DNA from: Streptomyces sp. NBC_01306
Lineage (GTDB): Bacteria > Actinomycetota > Actinomycetes > Streptomycetales > Streptomycetaceae
Assembly (NCBI RefSeq): GCF_026340465.1
Contig: NZ_JAPEPC010000001.1
Coordinates: 6,124,501-6,188,500, forward strand
Direction: 5' to 3'
Length of the DNA: 64,000 bases
Positions 34,532 through 42,942 of this stretch are shown piece by piece (positions within the stretch are counted from its first letter, which is position 1; each line of letters starts with the position of its first letter). Position numbers and translations under genes: made by a program. The notes under the pieces are model-generated. The model was given only the letters and a program-made list of their open reading frames with translations, was not told the DNA's origin and ran no database searches.

Positions 34532-35716
34532 TCACCGCTGTCTGACCACCACCAGGACGATCGCCGCGACAACGACCAGGGCGGCCACCACCGCGGCGGC
34601 GATCTTGCCCTTGCTGTACGGGCGTTCGCCGATGACCTCGGCGGTCCGTGCGTTGACCATGACCTGCCAGCTCTTGCCCGCGTAGAGATAGGTCAGGAAC
34701 CAGACGGGCAGCAGCATCAGCTTGAAGGTGAGCCCGGAGTACCGGGTGTCCACCGAGTGCACCCGCTGTTCGTCCCCGCCGATGTCGGACCGGCAGTCGC
34801 GCGTAATGACGTCGGCCATCCGCTCCTTGGCCGTCACCAGCCCGTCCTCGGGCTCCACGTCGTACCGCACGGTCTGGAAACCGGCCAGGTACTCCGGCTG
34901 GAAGGGCTTGGCCTCCTCCAGCGGCCAGGGCGTCAGCTTGTCCAGCTGCTTCGTGGCCACGTGGTTGGTCCCCGCGACCAGCACATCGTCGAAGTCCCGG
35001 CTGACCGTCCCGGAGGCCGCGAACCAGCGGGTGTGCCGCACCTCACGGGTCTTGGTGACGCTCTCACCGTTCTCCGTCGTGGTGTACGTCTCGGTCACGT
35101 AGTAGTACTGACCACGCTGGCCCCGGTAGTGGGAGACCGTCTCCGCGTCATACGTCCAGTGCGGCAGATAGCTGCCCTTGAACGTCTCCGCCTCGCTGAC
35201 CTTCTTCAGGCTGGAGGGGGCGAACCAGCGGGACGACGTCCACTTGCGCAGCGCCTCACGGGCGTTGTTGCGGTCCAGACCGAACGGGACCACCGCCTCC
35301 GGTGCCACACGTTCGGTGGCGTCCGGCTCCGCGACCAGCGCCGTAGCGCAGAACTGGCAGCGGGCGGAGAGGTCGTCGGTCTCGGTGTGGGCGGCGCAGC
35401 CGGGGCAGACATACGCCCGCACGCCCGCGGGCACGGAGCCCCGCGGCTTGGCGGGGAGCATGGCCAGCTCGTCCCAGCTGTGCTCGCGCACCTGGCGGGG
35501 CACGGAGGTGACAGCCTGCTCCTGACCGCAGTACGGGCAGCGCATCGCGTCGGAGCCGGGAGCGAACTCCACGGTGGCGCCGCACGCCTGGCACGGATAG
35601 GAGAGGGAAGCGGCCCCGGGCACGGCGGCCCCGGCGGCCGGATCCGCGGCCGGATCCGCGGCCGGATCCGCGGCCGGTCCGGTGGGTGCGCCGTAGGGCT
35701 GATCGTTGCTGGTCAT
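34532..35716 (-). CDS. Zinc-ribbon membrane protein
   Basis: A 394-aa protein. After an Ala/Asp/Pro-rich start come two zinc ribbons: CQACG...CPYCG (about residues 43-65) and CPGCA...CQFCA (about 103-123). A long soluble beta-rich region follows (LPHWTYDAETVSHY, YYYVTETYTTTENG). Near the end are two hydrophobic segments (LTFKLMLLPVWFLTYLY and the C-terminal AAAVVAALVVVAAIVLVVV). Similar proteins are annotated as TFIIB-type zinc ribbon proteins and tend to lie beside SPFH genes, as here (13 bp gap). Probably a membrane-anchored partner of the SPFH protein; activity unknown. Confidence 0.7.
   Translation of the reverse strand: MTSNDQPYGAPTGPAADPAADPAADPAAGAAVPGAASLSYPCQACGATVEFAPGSDAMRCPYCGQEQAVTSVPRQVREHSWDELAMLPAKPRGSVPAGVRAYVCPGCAAHTETDDLSARCQFCATALVAEPDATERVAPEAVVPFGLDRNNAREALRKWTSSRWFAPSSLKKVSEAETFKGSYLPHWTYDAETVSHYRGQRGQYYYVTETYTTTENGESVTKTREVRHTRWFAASGTVSRDFDDVLVAGTNHVATKQLDKLTPWPLEEAKPFQPEYLAGFQTVRYDVEPEDGLVTAKERMADVITRDCRSDIGGDEQRVHSVDTRYSGLTFKLMLLPVWFLTYLYAGKSWQVMVNARTAEVIGERPYSKGKIAAAVVAALVVVAAIVLVVVRQR
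35640..35675 (-). repeat. 12-bp in-frame tandem repeat (3 units)
   Basis: Three identical GGATCCGCGGCC units encode a repeated Ala-Ala-Asp-Pro near the N-terminus of the zinc-ribbon protein. Confidence 0.8.
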
Positions 35717-35729
35717 CGTCGTCCCTGCC

Positions 35730-36863
35730 TCAGCCCTGCTGCGGGAACGGTGGCGGAACGGACCCGAGGAGTCTGCTGATCCCCGGCACCTGGTCGGCGG
35801 GGAGCCAGCCCGCCATCCCGTCCTTCCAGACGAGCGTCTCGCGCGTCAGGGTGCCCGCGCCCACCAGGCCGCTGAGCGCGGCGCTGTCGTACGGTCCCTG
35901 CTGGGCGCCGTTGACACCGACGAACCACTGCTCCTGCGCGGGCAGCGGCGGCGGACCTGCCGCCGGTGCGGGCGCCGCGGCAGGGGCGGGCGCCGCTGCG
36001 GCCTGCTGCGGGGCGAGCCCTGCGGCCATCCGCTGACCTGCGGCCATGCCGAGGCCCAGACCCATGCCCTCGCCGACACCGCTGCCGGGGGTCCGCGCAC
36101 CGGCGCCGAGCGCGTCGGCCGCCTGGAACTGGGTGTACTGGTCGAGATTGCCCGCGATGCCCATCCGGGAGCGGGTGTCGATGGCCTGCTCCACCTCCGG
36201 CGGCAGCGAGATGTTCTCGATGATGAACTTGGGCACCGCGATACCGACCGGCGTCAGCTCCTGGGTGAGCACACCCGCCAGCTTCACGCCGATGGCGTCC
36301 TGCTGGGTCGCCAGATCCAGCATCGGTACGCCCGAGTTGGCCAGCGCGCTGCCCAGCTTGCCGACGATCAGCTGGCGCAGGTACTCCTGCACCTCCTCGG
36401 TGCGGAACTGCGGGTCGGTGCCCGCCAGTTCGCGCAGCAGCGCGGCCGGATCCACCACCCGTGCGGCGAAGGCGCCGAAGGCCCGGAGCCGCACCATGCC
36501 GAACTCGGGGTCGCGGACGATGACGGGGTTCTGCGTGCCCCATTTCATGTCGGTGAACTGACGGGTGGTGACGAAGTACACCTCGGCCTTGAACGGCGAG
36601 TTGAACCCGTACTTCCAGCCCTTCAGCGTGGCGAGCAGCGGCAGGTTCTGCGTTTCCAGCGTGTACGTGCCGGGCTGGAAGACGTCCGCGATCCGGCCCT
36701 CGTTGACGAAGACCGCCGTCTGCGACTCGCGTACGACGAGCCTGGCACCCATCTTGATCTCGTTGTCATGACGCGGGAATCGCCACACGATGGTGTCCCG
36801 GCTGTCGTCGGTCCACTCGACGATGTCAATGAATTCTCCGCGGATGCTGTCGAACAGCCCCAT
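35730..36863 (-). CDS. SPFH-domain protein with C-terminal GYF_2 domain
   Basis: A 377-aa protein starting MGLFDSIRGEFIDIVEW, the typical opening of bacterial SPFH proteins once named virion core proteins. The SPFH (band 7-like) region covers about residues 25-235. A Gly/Ala/Pro-rich linker follows. The C-terminus (about 315-370) is a GYF_2 domain with WFVGVNGAQQGPYD and LVWKDGMAGWLPA. GGAGG lies before the ATG. It shares an operon with the zinc-ribbon membrane protein. SPFH proteins scaffold membrane microdomains; a stress or envelope role is plausible but not shown. Confidence 0.82.
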   Translation of the reverse strand: MGLFDSIRGEFIDIVEWTDDSRDTIVWRFPRHDNEIKMGARLVVRESQTAVFVNEGRIADVFQPGTYTLETQNLPLLATLKGWKYGFNSPFKAEVYFVTTRQFTDMKWGTQNPVIVRDPEFGMVRLRAFGAFAARVVDPAALLRELAGTDPQFRTEEVQEYLRQLIVGKLGSALANSGVPMLDLATQQDAIGVKLAGVLTQELTPVGIAVPKFIIENISLPPEVEQAIDTRSRMGIAGNLDQYTQFQAADALGAGARTPGSGVGEGMGLGLGMAAGQRMAAGLAPQQAAAAPAPAAAPAPAAGPPPLPAQEQWFVGVNGAQQGPYDSAALSGLVGAGTLTRETLVWKDGMAGWLPADQVPGISRLLGSVPPPFPQQG

Positions 36864-36995
36864 GGAACCTCCCCCTCTCGCGTTCGCGCGCCTTTCCCGA
36901 CCCGCCCGGGAACGATAGCAACCGGTTCGGACACCTGGTCGGGCCGTCCGCCGGCACGGGCGCGCAGGCCGGAGGCCCGGAACACCCGTCTTCAA

Positions 36996-37046
36996 CAGGT
37001 CAGGGCGCTCGACAGATCACGGCGCTCGACACGTCAGGGCGCTTCC
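36996..37046 (-). repeat. 17-bp tandem repeat (3 units) spanning a gene end
   Basis: Three 17-bp units with the core CAGGTCAGGGCGCTCGA lie at 36996, 37013 and 37030. The third overlaps the last codons and stop of the GntR gene, so the others look like duplications of the gene end. Confidence 0.7.
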
Positions 37047-37783
37047 ACCGTCACCGAGAAGGAGAACTTGTCACCCCGGTACCGGATCCGGGCCACATCG
37101 ACGACCTGGCCCGCCTCGTCGTACGTCACGCCCGTGTAGTGCAGGATCGGCGAGAGCAGCGGAACCTGGAGCAGTTCGGCCGTCACCGGGTCCGCCAGCC
37201 GGGCCTCGACCGTGTCGGTGATCCGGCTGATCCGCACCCCGACCCCGTCGCGCAGGACCTTGGTCATCGGCCAGCGCTCCAGGTCGCTGATCCGGACGGC
37301 GGCGGCGATCTCCGGACGGAGCGCGTTCTCCGCCCAGTTGGTCGGCTCACCGCTCTCGCTGTCGCAGCGCAGCCGGGTGTAGTCGACTATCTCGTCCAGC
37401 CCGGGGAAGTGCTCGGCGAGCTCACCCGGCACCGGGACCGGGCCGTGGCTGAGTACGGTCGTCCGCTCGCCCGACTGCTGGGCGACGATCGCGTCGATCG
37501 ACCCCAGCAGACGGCGCGGAGCGCTCGGCCGTGCGCCGGGATCGATGAAGGTGCCGCGCCGCCGGTGCCGGGTGATCAGGCCCTCCGTCTCCAGCTCCTT
37601 CAGGGCCTGGCGCATGGTGAGCACGCTGACGCGGTAGTGCCCGGCCAGCTGCTCCTCGGTCGGCAGCCGCAGCGGATCCTGCGGACGGCGGCCCAGTATC
37701 GAGGCCCGCAGCGACTGCGAGACCTGATACCAGAGGGGCAGTCTGCGGTTCAGGACCAGCGAGTCGGGCGCGAAGGCGGTCAC
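37034..37783 (-). CDS. GntR-family regulator with UTRA domain (HutC type)
   Basis: A 249-aa regulator. The winged helix-turn-helix covers about residues 15-80 (RLPTEEQLAGHYRVSVLTMRQALKELETEG). The C-terminal UTRA ligand domain begins near residue 95 and ends with LHYTGVTYDEAGQVVDVARI. The start is GTG with GGAG 6 nt upstream. It follows hmgA in the same direction, with 81 bp between, so control of tyrosine/homogentisate breakdown is a reasonable guess. A perfect 14-bp palindrome overlaps its ribosome binding site, suggesting self-repression. Confidence 0.86.
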   Translation of the reverse strand: MTAFAPDSLVLNRRLPLWYQVSQSLRASILGRRPQDPLRLPTEEQLAGHYRVSVLTMRQALKELETEGLITRHRRRGTFIDPGARPSAPRRLLGSIDAIVAQQSGERTTVLSHGPVPVPGELAEHFPGLDEIVDYTRLRCDSESGEPTNWAENALRPEIAAAVRISDLERWPMTKVLRDGVGVRISRITDTVEARLADPVTAELLQVPLLSPILHYTGVTYDEAGQVVDVARIRYRGDKFSFSVTVEAP

Positions 37784-37790
37784 GTGGGTC

Positions 37791-37804
37791 TCCGTACGTA
37801 CGGA
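37791..37804. promoter_or_regulatory. Perfect 14-bp palindrome upstream of the GntR gene
   Basis: TCCGTACGTACGGA is an exact palindrome located 8-21 bp upstream of the GTG start and covers the ribosome binding site. It is a candidate GntR operator, although GTAC-rich words are common in this genome. Confidence 0.4.
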
Positions 37805-37864
37805 CGGTCGGCCGTGCCGGCACCGGACAGCCGGTGATCTTCGACCGTGCTGTCCGAGTATCCC

Positions 37865-39256
37865 TCAGCCCTCCCAGTGCCTGGCCAGCCCCTGCCACAC
37901 GTTGTCGTACCCGGTCTGCAGATGACCGGCCTCCGCCGCCTGCGCGGTCGTCGTCACCGGCCAGCGCGTCTCGAACATGAAGGCGAGCCCGTCGTCGATC
38001 TTCTGCGGCTTGAGCTCGGCGACGCCGGCCCGCTCGAAGGTCTCCCGGTCCGGACCGTGCGCGGACATCATGTTGTGCAGGGAGCCGCCACCCGGTACGA
38101 ATCCGCCCTTGCCCGCCGTCTTCGCGTCGTACGCGCCCTCGATCAGCCCCATGTACTCGCTCATCACATTGCGGTGGAAGTAGGGCGGCCGGAACGTGTC
38201 CTCGCCGACCAGCCAGCGCGGCGCGAAGACCACGAAGTCGACACCGGCGAGACCCTCGGTGTCGGACGGGGACGTCAGCACCGTGAAGATCGACGGGTCC
38301 GGGTGGTCGTAGCTGATGGACCCCATCACATTGAACCGGTGCAGGTCGTAGACGTACGGCGCGTGGTTGCCGTGCCAGGCCACGACGTCCAGCGGCGAGT
38401 GGTCGTACTCCGCGGCCCAGAGATTGCCGCAGTACTTGTTGACCACCTGGACCGGGCGCCCGGCGACGCCGTCGTCCTCGTAGGCGGCCACCGGGGCCAG
38501 GAAGTCCCGTGCGTTCGCCAGGCCGTTGGCGCCGATCGGGCCGAGGTCGGGGAGCTGGAAGGGGCGGCCGTAGTTCTCGCAGACATAGCCGCGGACCACT
38601 CCGTCGAGCAGCTCGACGCGGAACCGGACCCCGCGCGGGATCAGCGCGACCTCACCGGGCCGCGCGCTCAGCAGCCCCAGCTCGGTACGGATGAGGAGCC
38701 CGCCGCTCTCCGGGACGATCAGTAGCTCGCCGTCGGCGTCGCTGAACACCCGGTCCTTCATGGGGGAGTTGGCGTGGTAGAGGTGCACCGCCATCCCGGA
38801 GCGGCTGCTCGCGTCGCCGTTGCCGCCCAGCGTCCACAGGCCGGCCAGGAAGTCCGTGCCCGGGGCGGGCTCGGGCAGTGGGTCCCAGCGCAGCCGGTTG
38901 GGGTCGGGGACCTTCTCGGTGAACGGCGCACCGCGCACCGCGCCGTTGTCGATCCGTACGAAGGGCGGGTGGGCGGCCGACGGCCTGATCCGGTAGAGCC
39001 AGGAGCGGCGGTTGTGCGCGCGTGGCTCGGTGAAGGCGGTGCCGCTGAGCTGTTCCGCGTACAGCCCGAGCGGGGCGCGCTGCGGCGAGTTCCGGCCGTG
39101 CGGCAGGGCGCCGGACACCGCCTCCGTGCTGTGCTCGTTGCCGAAACCCGACGAGTACGTCAGCGCCCCGGCCGTCTCTCTGGCCTGCTCGACTGCGCCG
39201 GCCTGCTCGATCTCTCTGGCCCGCTCGATCTCTCTGGCCTGCTCGGTGGTCGTCAT
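37865..39256 (-). CDS. hmgA: Homogentisate 1,2-dioxygenase
   Basis: A 463-aa non-haem iron enzyme that opens the ring of homogentisate to maleylacetoacetate in tyrosine and phenylalanine breakdown. The iron ligands by comparison with the human enzyme are His361 and Glu367 (HRNVMSEYMG) and His400 (SAHGPD). Family segments YSSGFGNEHSTEA and NPLAEQLSGTAF-like sequence (YAEQLSGTAFTEPRA) are present. About 30 N-terminal residues are extra and repetitive (REIERAREIEQAG). GGGAG lies 7 nt before the ATG. An inverted repeat lies in the shared promoter region with a TetR gene. Confidence 0.95.
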   Translation of the reverse strand: MTTTEQAREIERAREIEQAGAVEQARETAGALTYSSGFGNEHSTEAVSGALPHGRNSPQRAPLGLYAEQLSGTAFTEPRAHNRRSWLYRIRPSAAHPPFVRIDNGAVRGAPFTEKVPDPNRLRWDPLPEPAPGTDFLAGLWTLGGNGDASSRSGMAVHLYHANSPMKDRVFSDADGELLIVPESGGLLIRTELGLLSARPGEVALIPRGVRFRVELLDGVVRGYVCENYGRPFQLPDLGPIGANGLANARDFLAPVAAYEDDGVAGRPVQVVNKYCGNLWAAEYDHSPLDVVAWHGNHAPYVYDLHRFNVMGSISYDHPDPSIFTVLTSPSDTEGLAGVDFVVFAPRWLVGEDTFRPPYFHRNVMSEYMGLIEGAYDAKTAGKGGFVPGGGSLHNMMSAHGPDRETFERAGVAELKPQKIDDGLAFMFETRWPVTTTAQAAEAGHLQTGYDNVWQGLARHWEG

Positions 39257-39279
39257 CGCTCGCTCCCGGGTGCCGAAAG

Positions 39280-39303
39280 AATCCTATGCTCAACAGTAGG
39301 ATT
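39280..39303. promoter_or_regulatory. TetR-type operator between hmgA and a TetR gene
   Basis: AATCCTA (39280-39286) and its exact complement TAGGATT (39297-39303) are separated by 10 bp. The site lies 24 bp upstream of hmgA and 56 bp upstream of the divergent TetR gene. Arm length and position suit a regulator repressing both. Confidence 0.6.
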
Positions 39304-39358
39304 GCGCTTACCGCGCGTCAACGGGGGGAAACCGGGGGCGACACCGCGCCGGGGCATC

Positions 39359-39964
39359 ATGGAACGCATGGCCGATCCGAACGCGCTCCGGCGCGTCCCC
39401 GTACAACAGCGCAGCGCCGAGCGGCTGACCCGGATACTCGACGCCTGCGCGGAAATCCTCGATGAGGACGGTTACGAGCAGCTGACCACCCGTGCCGTCG
39501 CCGCGCGGGCGGCCGTTCCCATCGGCTCCGTCTACCGCTTCTTCGGAAACAAGCGCGCGATGGTGGACGCCCTGGCGCAGCGCAATCTGGACGGCTATGC
39601 GACCCGGATCACCGAGCGGCTCACCGGGCTCCCCGCGGCGGACTGGCGCGGGGTGATCGATGCCGTACTGGACGAGTACCTCGCCATGCGGCGGACCGTC
39701 CCCGGATTCGCCTTCGTCGACTTCGGCGGTCCGGCGGCACTGGACGACCCCAACCCGAAGGTCGCCGACCGCCTCACCGAACTGCTCGCGTCCCACCTCG
39801 GCAGGGCCGCCGACGGCACGCTGCGACGCAAGGTGCTCGTCGGTGTCGAGGCGACCGACGCGCTGCTCCAACTCGCCTTCCGCGGCGAGCCGTCCGGGGA
39901 CACGGGGCTGATCGGGGAGGTCCGGGAACTGCTGCACGCGTATCTCGGACCCGTACTGGACTGA
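39359..39964 (+). CDS. TetR-family regulator divergent from hmgA
   Basis: A 201-aa regulator (198 aa if the second ATG at 39368 is used). The helix-turn-helix is LTTRAVAARAAVPIGSVYRFF, with the remainder a helical ligand/dimerisation domain. It shares a 102-bp promoter region with hmgA that carries an inverted repeat, so it probably represses or tunes hmgA and itself (inference). No ligand can be deduced, though homogentisate or a product is plausible. Confidence 0.85.
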   Translation: MERMADPNALRRVPVQQRSAERLTRILDACAEILDEDGYEQLTTRAVAARAAVPIGSVYRFFGNKRAMVDALAQRNLDGYATRITERLTGLPAADWRGVIDAVLDEYLAMRRTVPGFAFVDFGGPAALDDPNPKVADRLTELLASHLGRAADGTLRRKVLVGVEATDALLQLAFRGEPSGDTGLIGEVRELLHAYLGPVLD

Positions 39965-40146
39965 GCGCGCCCGGGCTGTTCGCCCCGCCATTCGCCCCAC
40001 CAGGGGTGCGGCGCTCCGTCCACCGGGGATGAGCCCCCCCGCTCTGACACACCGATCTGCCCCGCCCCGCTCTGACGCACCCGGTCTGCCGTGCCTGTTC
40101 CGGCACGTCTGTCGCGGCATCGCCGTCGGGGGGCCCTGGCGCCGGA

Positions 40147-40165
40147 AAACTAACATCGCTAGTTT
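40147..40165. promoter_or_regulatory. Operator 1 of the ALDH/ACAD TetR regulon
   Basis: AAACTAACATCGCTAGTTT is a 19-bp pseudopalindrome 81 bp upstream of the aldehyde dehydrogenase start. It matches the site at 44997 in 15 of 19 positions. Confidence 0.65.
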
Positions 40166-40246
40166 GGGCGGTGACGTCACCGCACGGCCCCGCACGGCGC
40201 CGGGCCGGGTGGCGCAGCGACATCCGGCAGGCTCTGGAGGAGTGCG

Positions 40247-41641
40247 ATGAAGGCCCACGACGGCATGTACATCGGCGGTGAGTGGCGGCCCGCGGCCGGC
40301 CCGGACACGATCGCGGTGGTGAATCCGGCCGACGAGCAGGTCATCGGCCATGTCCCGGCCGGTACCCCGGAGGACGTCGACGCCGCGGTACGGGCGGCCC
40401 GTGCGGCCTTCCCGGGCTGGGCGGCGACGGCGCCCGCCGAGCGTGCCGCCAGGATCGGGGACCTGCGCGATGTGCTGGTCGCGCGCCGGGACGAGATCGC
40501 GGAGACCGTCACCGCCGAGCTGGGCGCACCCCTGCAGTTCTCCCGGGCCGTGCACGCGGGCGTGCCCGCGCTGGTCGCCGGTTCGTATGCGGAACTGGCC
40601 GCCACCCACCCCTTCGAGGAGAAGGTCGGCAACTCGACCGTCCTCTCCGAACCGGTCGGCGTCGTCGGCGCGATCACCCCCTGGAACTACCCACTGCACC
40701 AGATCGTCGCCAAGGTGGCCCCGGCGCTCGCCGCGGGCTGCACGGTCGTCCTGAAGCCGGCCGAGGACACCCCGCTGACGGCGCAGCTGTTCGCCGAGGC
40801 GACCGCGGAAGCGGGGCTGCCCGCGGGGGTCTTCAACCTGGTCACCGGCGTCGGATCGGTCGCGGGCCAGGCGCTGGCCGGGCACGACGGCGTCGACCTG
40901 GTCTCCTTCACCGGCTCCACCGCGGTCGGCCGGCAGATCGGCGCGGTCGCCGGCGCTGCGGTCAAGCGCGTCGCGCTGGAGCTCGGCGGGAAGTCCGCCA
41001 ACGTGATCCTGCCGAGCGCCGACCTGGCCAAGGCGGTGGGTGTCGGTGTCGCCAACGTCATGGGCAACTCCGGCCAGACGTGCAGCGCCTGGACCCGGAT
41101 GCTGGTCCATCGCGACCAGTACGACGAGGCGGTCACGCTCGCGGCGGCGGCCGCCGCCAAGTACGCCCCGGGTGAGCGGATGGGCCCGCTGGTCAACGCC
41201 AAGCAGCTGGACCGCGTCCGCGGCTACATCGAGAAGGGCGTCGAGGAGGGCGCCAGGCTGGTCGCGGGCGGGCCCGGAGCGCCGCTGGAGCGGGGGTACT
41301 ACGTCAGCCCGACCGTCTTCGCCGATGTCACCCCCGACATGACCATCGCGCAGGAGGAGATCTTCGGCCCGGTCGTCTCGGTCATCGCCTACGAGGACGA
41401 GGAGGACGCCCTGCGGATCGCCAACGGCACCGTCTACGGCCTCGCGGGCGCCGTCTGGGCCGGTGAGGAGAGCGAGGCGGTGGCCTTCGCACGGCGGATG
41501 GACACCGGCCAGGTCGACATCAACGGCGGCCGCTTCAACCCGCTCGCACCCTTCGGCGGTTACAAGCAGTCCGGCGTCGGCCGCGAGCTCGGCTCGCACG
41601 GCCTCGCCGAGTACCTCCAGACCAAGTCCCTGCAGTTCTGA
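40247..41641 (+). CDS. NAD(P)-dependent aldehyde dehydrogenase
   Basis: A 464-aa aldehyde dehydrogenase. It has the general base Glu in LELGGKSANVIL, the nucleophilic Cys in NSGQTCSAW, and FTGSTAVGRQI for cofactor binding. GGAGGAG lies just before the ATG. An alcohol dehydrogenase gene follows after 17 bp, so the pair can oxidise an alcohol through an aldehyde to a carboxylic acid. A pseudopalindrome upstream matches one beside a TetR gene about 4.8 kb away, linking this operon to acyl-CoA dehydrogenation. The natural aldehyde is unknown. Confidence 0.9.
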   Translation: MKAHDGMYIGGEWRPAAGPDTIAVVNPADEQVIGHVPAGTPEDVDAAVRAARAAFPGWAATAPAERAARIGDLRDVLVARRDEIAETVTAELGAPLQFSRAVHAGVPALVAGSYAELAATHPFEEKVGNSTVLSEPVGVVGAITPWNYPLHQIVAKVAPALAAGCTVVLKPAEDTPLTAQLFAEATAEAGLPAGVFNLVTGVGSVAGQALAGHDGVDLVSFTGSTAVGRQIGAVAGAAVKRVALELGGKSANVILPSADLAKAVGVGVANVMGNSGQTCSAWTRMLVHRDQYDEAVTLAAAAAAKYAPGERMGPLVNAKQLDRVRGYIEKGVEEGARLVAGGPGAPLERGYYVSPTVFADVTPDMTIAQEEIFGPVVSVIAYEDEEDALRIANGTVYGLAGAVWAGEESEAVAFARRMDTGQVDINGGRFNPLAPFGGYKQSGVGRELGSHGLAEYLQTKSLQF

Positions 41642-41658
41642 GCCCGGGAGCACCGCAC

Positions 41659-42741
41659 ATGGTCCGCGCAGCTGTCCTGTCCGCCGTCGGTTCCCCCCTG
41701 GAGATCACCGGCATCGAACTGCCCGAACCCGGCCCCGGTCAGGTCCGGGTCCGTCTCGCCGCAGCCGGGGTCTGCCACTCCGACCTCTCGCTGGCGAACG
41801 GCACCATGCGGGTGCCGGTTCCCGCGGTCCTCGGCCACGAGGGCGCGGGCACCGTCGTCTCGGTGGGCGAGGGCGTCACCCATGTCGCCCCGGGTGACGG
41901 CGTCGTCCTCAACTGGGCCCCGTCCTGCGGGACATGCCATGCCTGCTCGCTCGGGGAGGTGTGGCTCTGCGCCGACGCGCTGTCCGGGGCCGGCCGCGTC
42001 CATGCCCGTACCGCCGACGGCACCGAGCTGCATCCCGGCCTGAACGTCGCGGCGTTCGCCGAGGTGACGGTCGTCGCCGCGAACTGCGTCCTGCCGGTGC
42101 CCGACGGCATCCCGCTCACCGACGCGGCGCTGCTGGGCTGTGCTGTCCTCACCGGGTACGGCGCGGTGCACCACTCGGCGCGGGTCCGCGCGGGCGAGAC
42201 GGTGGCGGTGTTCGGGGCGGGTGGTGTCGGCCTCGCGACCTTGCAGTCCGCGCGGATCGCGGGTGCGTCGGCGATCATCGCGGTGGACGTCTCCCCGGCG
42301 AAGGAGGAGCTGGCGCGGGCCGCCGGTGCCACCGAGTTCGTGGTGGCGTCCGGGACCACGGCCAAGGACATCCGCCGGCTGACGGGCGGCCACGGCGTGG
42401 ACGCCGCGGTCGAGTGCGTGGGCCGCGCGGTGACGATCCGTACGGCCTGGGAGTCGACCCGGCGCGGCGGCCGCACCACGGTGGTCGGCATCGGCGGCAA
42501 GGACCAGCAGGTCACCTTCAACGCCCTGGAGCTCTTCCACTGGGGCCGCACGCTCTCCGGCTGCGTCTACGGCAACTCCGACCCGGCGCAGGACCTGCCG
42601 GTGCTCGCCGGGCACATCAGGGCGGGGCGGCTCGACGTCGGCGCGATGGTGACGGAGCGGATCGGCCTTGAGGGGATCCCCGGGGCGTTCGAGAACATGC
42701 TGGCGGGCAAGGGCGGACGGGCGCTGGTGGTCTTCGAATAG
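41659..42741 (+). CDS. Zinc-dependent alcohol dehydrogenase
   Basis: A 360-aa medium-chain dehydrogenase. Catalytic zinc ligands are Cys in GVCHSD and His/Glu in LGHEGAG. The structural zinc site is CGTCHACSLGEVWLC with all four Cys. The Rossmann motif is VAVFGAGGVGLATLQSA. It resembles the class III/mycothiol- or NAD-linked group. It lies 17 bp after the aldehyde dehydrogenase and is expected to act just before it in the pathway. A weak GGCCC/GGGCC hairpin follows the stop. Confidence 0.9.
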   Translation: MVRAAVLSAVGSPLEITGIELPEPGPGQVRVRLAAAGVCHSDLSLANGTMRVPVPAVLGHEGAGTVVSVGEGVTHVAPGDGVVLNWAPSCGTCHACSLGEVWLCADALSGAGRVHARTADGTELHPGLNVAAFAEVTVVAANCVLPVPDGIPLTDAALLGCAVLTGYGAVHHSARVRAGETVAVFGAGGVGLATLQSARIAGASAIIAVDVSPAKEELARAAGATEFVVASGTTAKDIRRLTGGHGVDAAVECVGRAVTIRTAWESTRRGGRTTVVGIGGKDQQVTFNALELFHWGRTLSGCVYGNSDPAQDLPVLAGHIRAGRLDVGAMVTERIGLEGIPGAFENMLAGKGGRALVVFE

Positions 42742-42942
42742 GCCCCTGGGCAGGGCCTCCAGGGGGTGGGGCGAGAGGTTCGCAGGGTGCGCGGGCCCGG
42801 CATCCCGGTGAACTTCCCGGCCGGGGAGCGCGGCACCGGGCGCCGTGGGTGACCGCTGCGTAGGGTCGCGCCGCCGGCCTCTCCGGCCGCACCGCCCCTG
42901 CCGCTTCCGGACGCGGGGCTCCCACCGCCGAAGGGTCTGCCC

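Noticed and set aside
42740..42758. Terminator after the alcohol dehydrogenase
   Set aside because: Only a 6-bp stem (AGGCCC/GGGCCT) without a T run; too weak to list as a feature.
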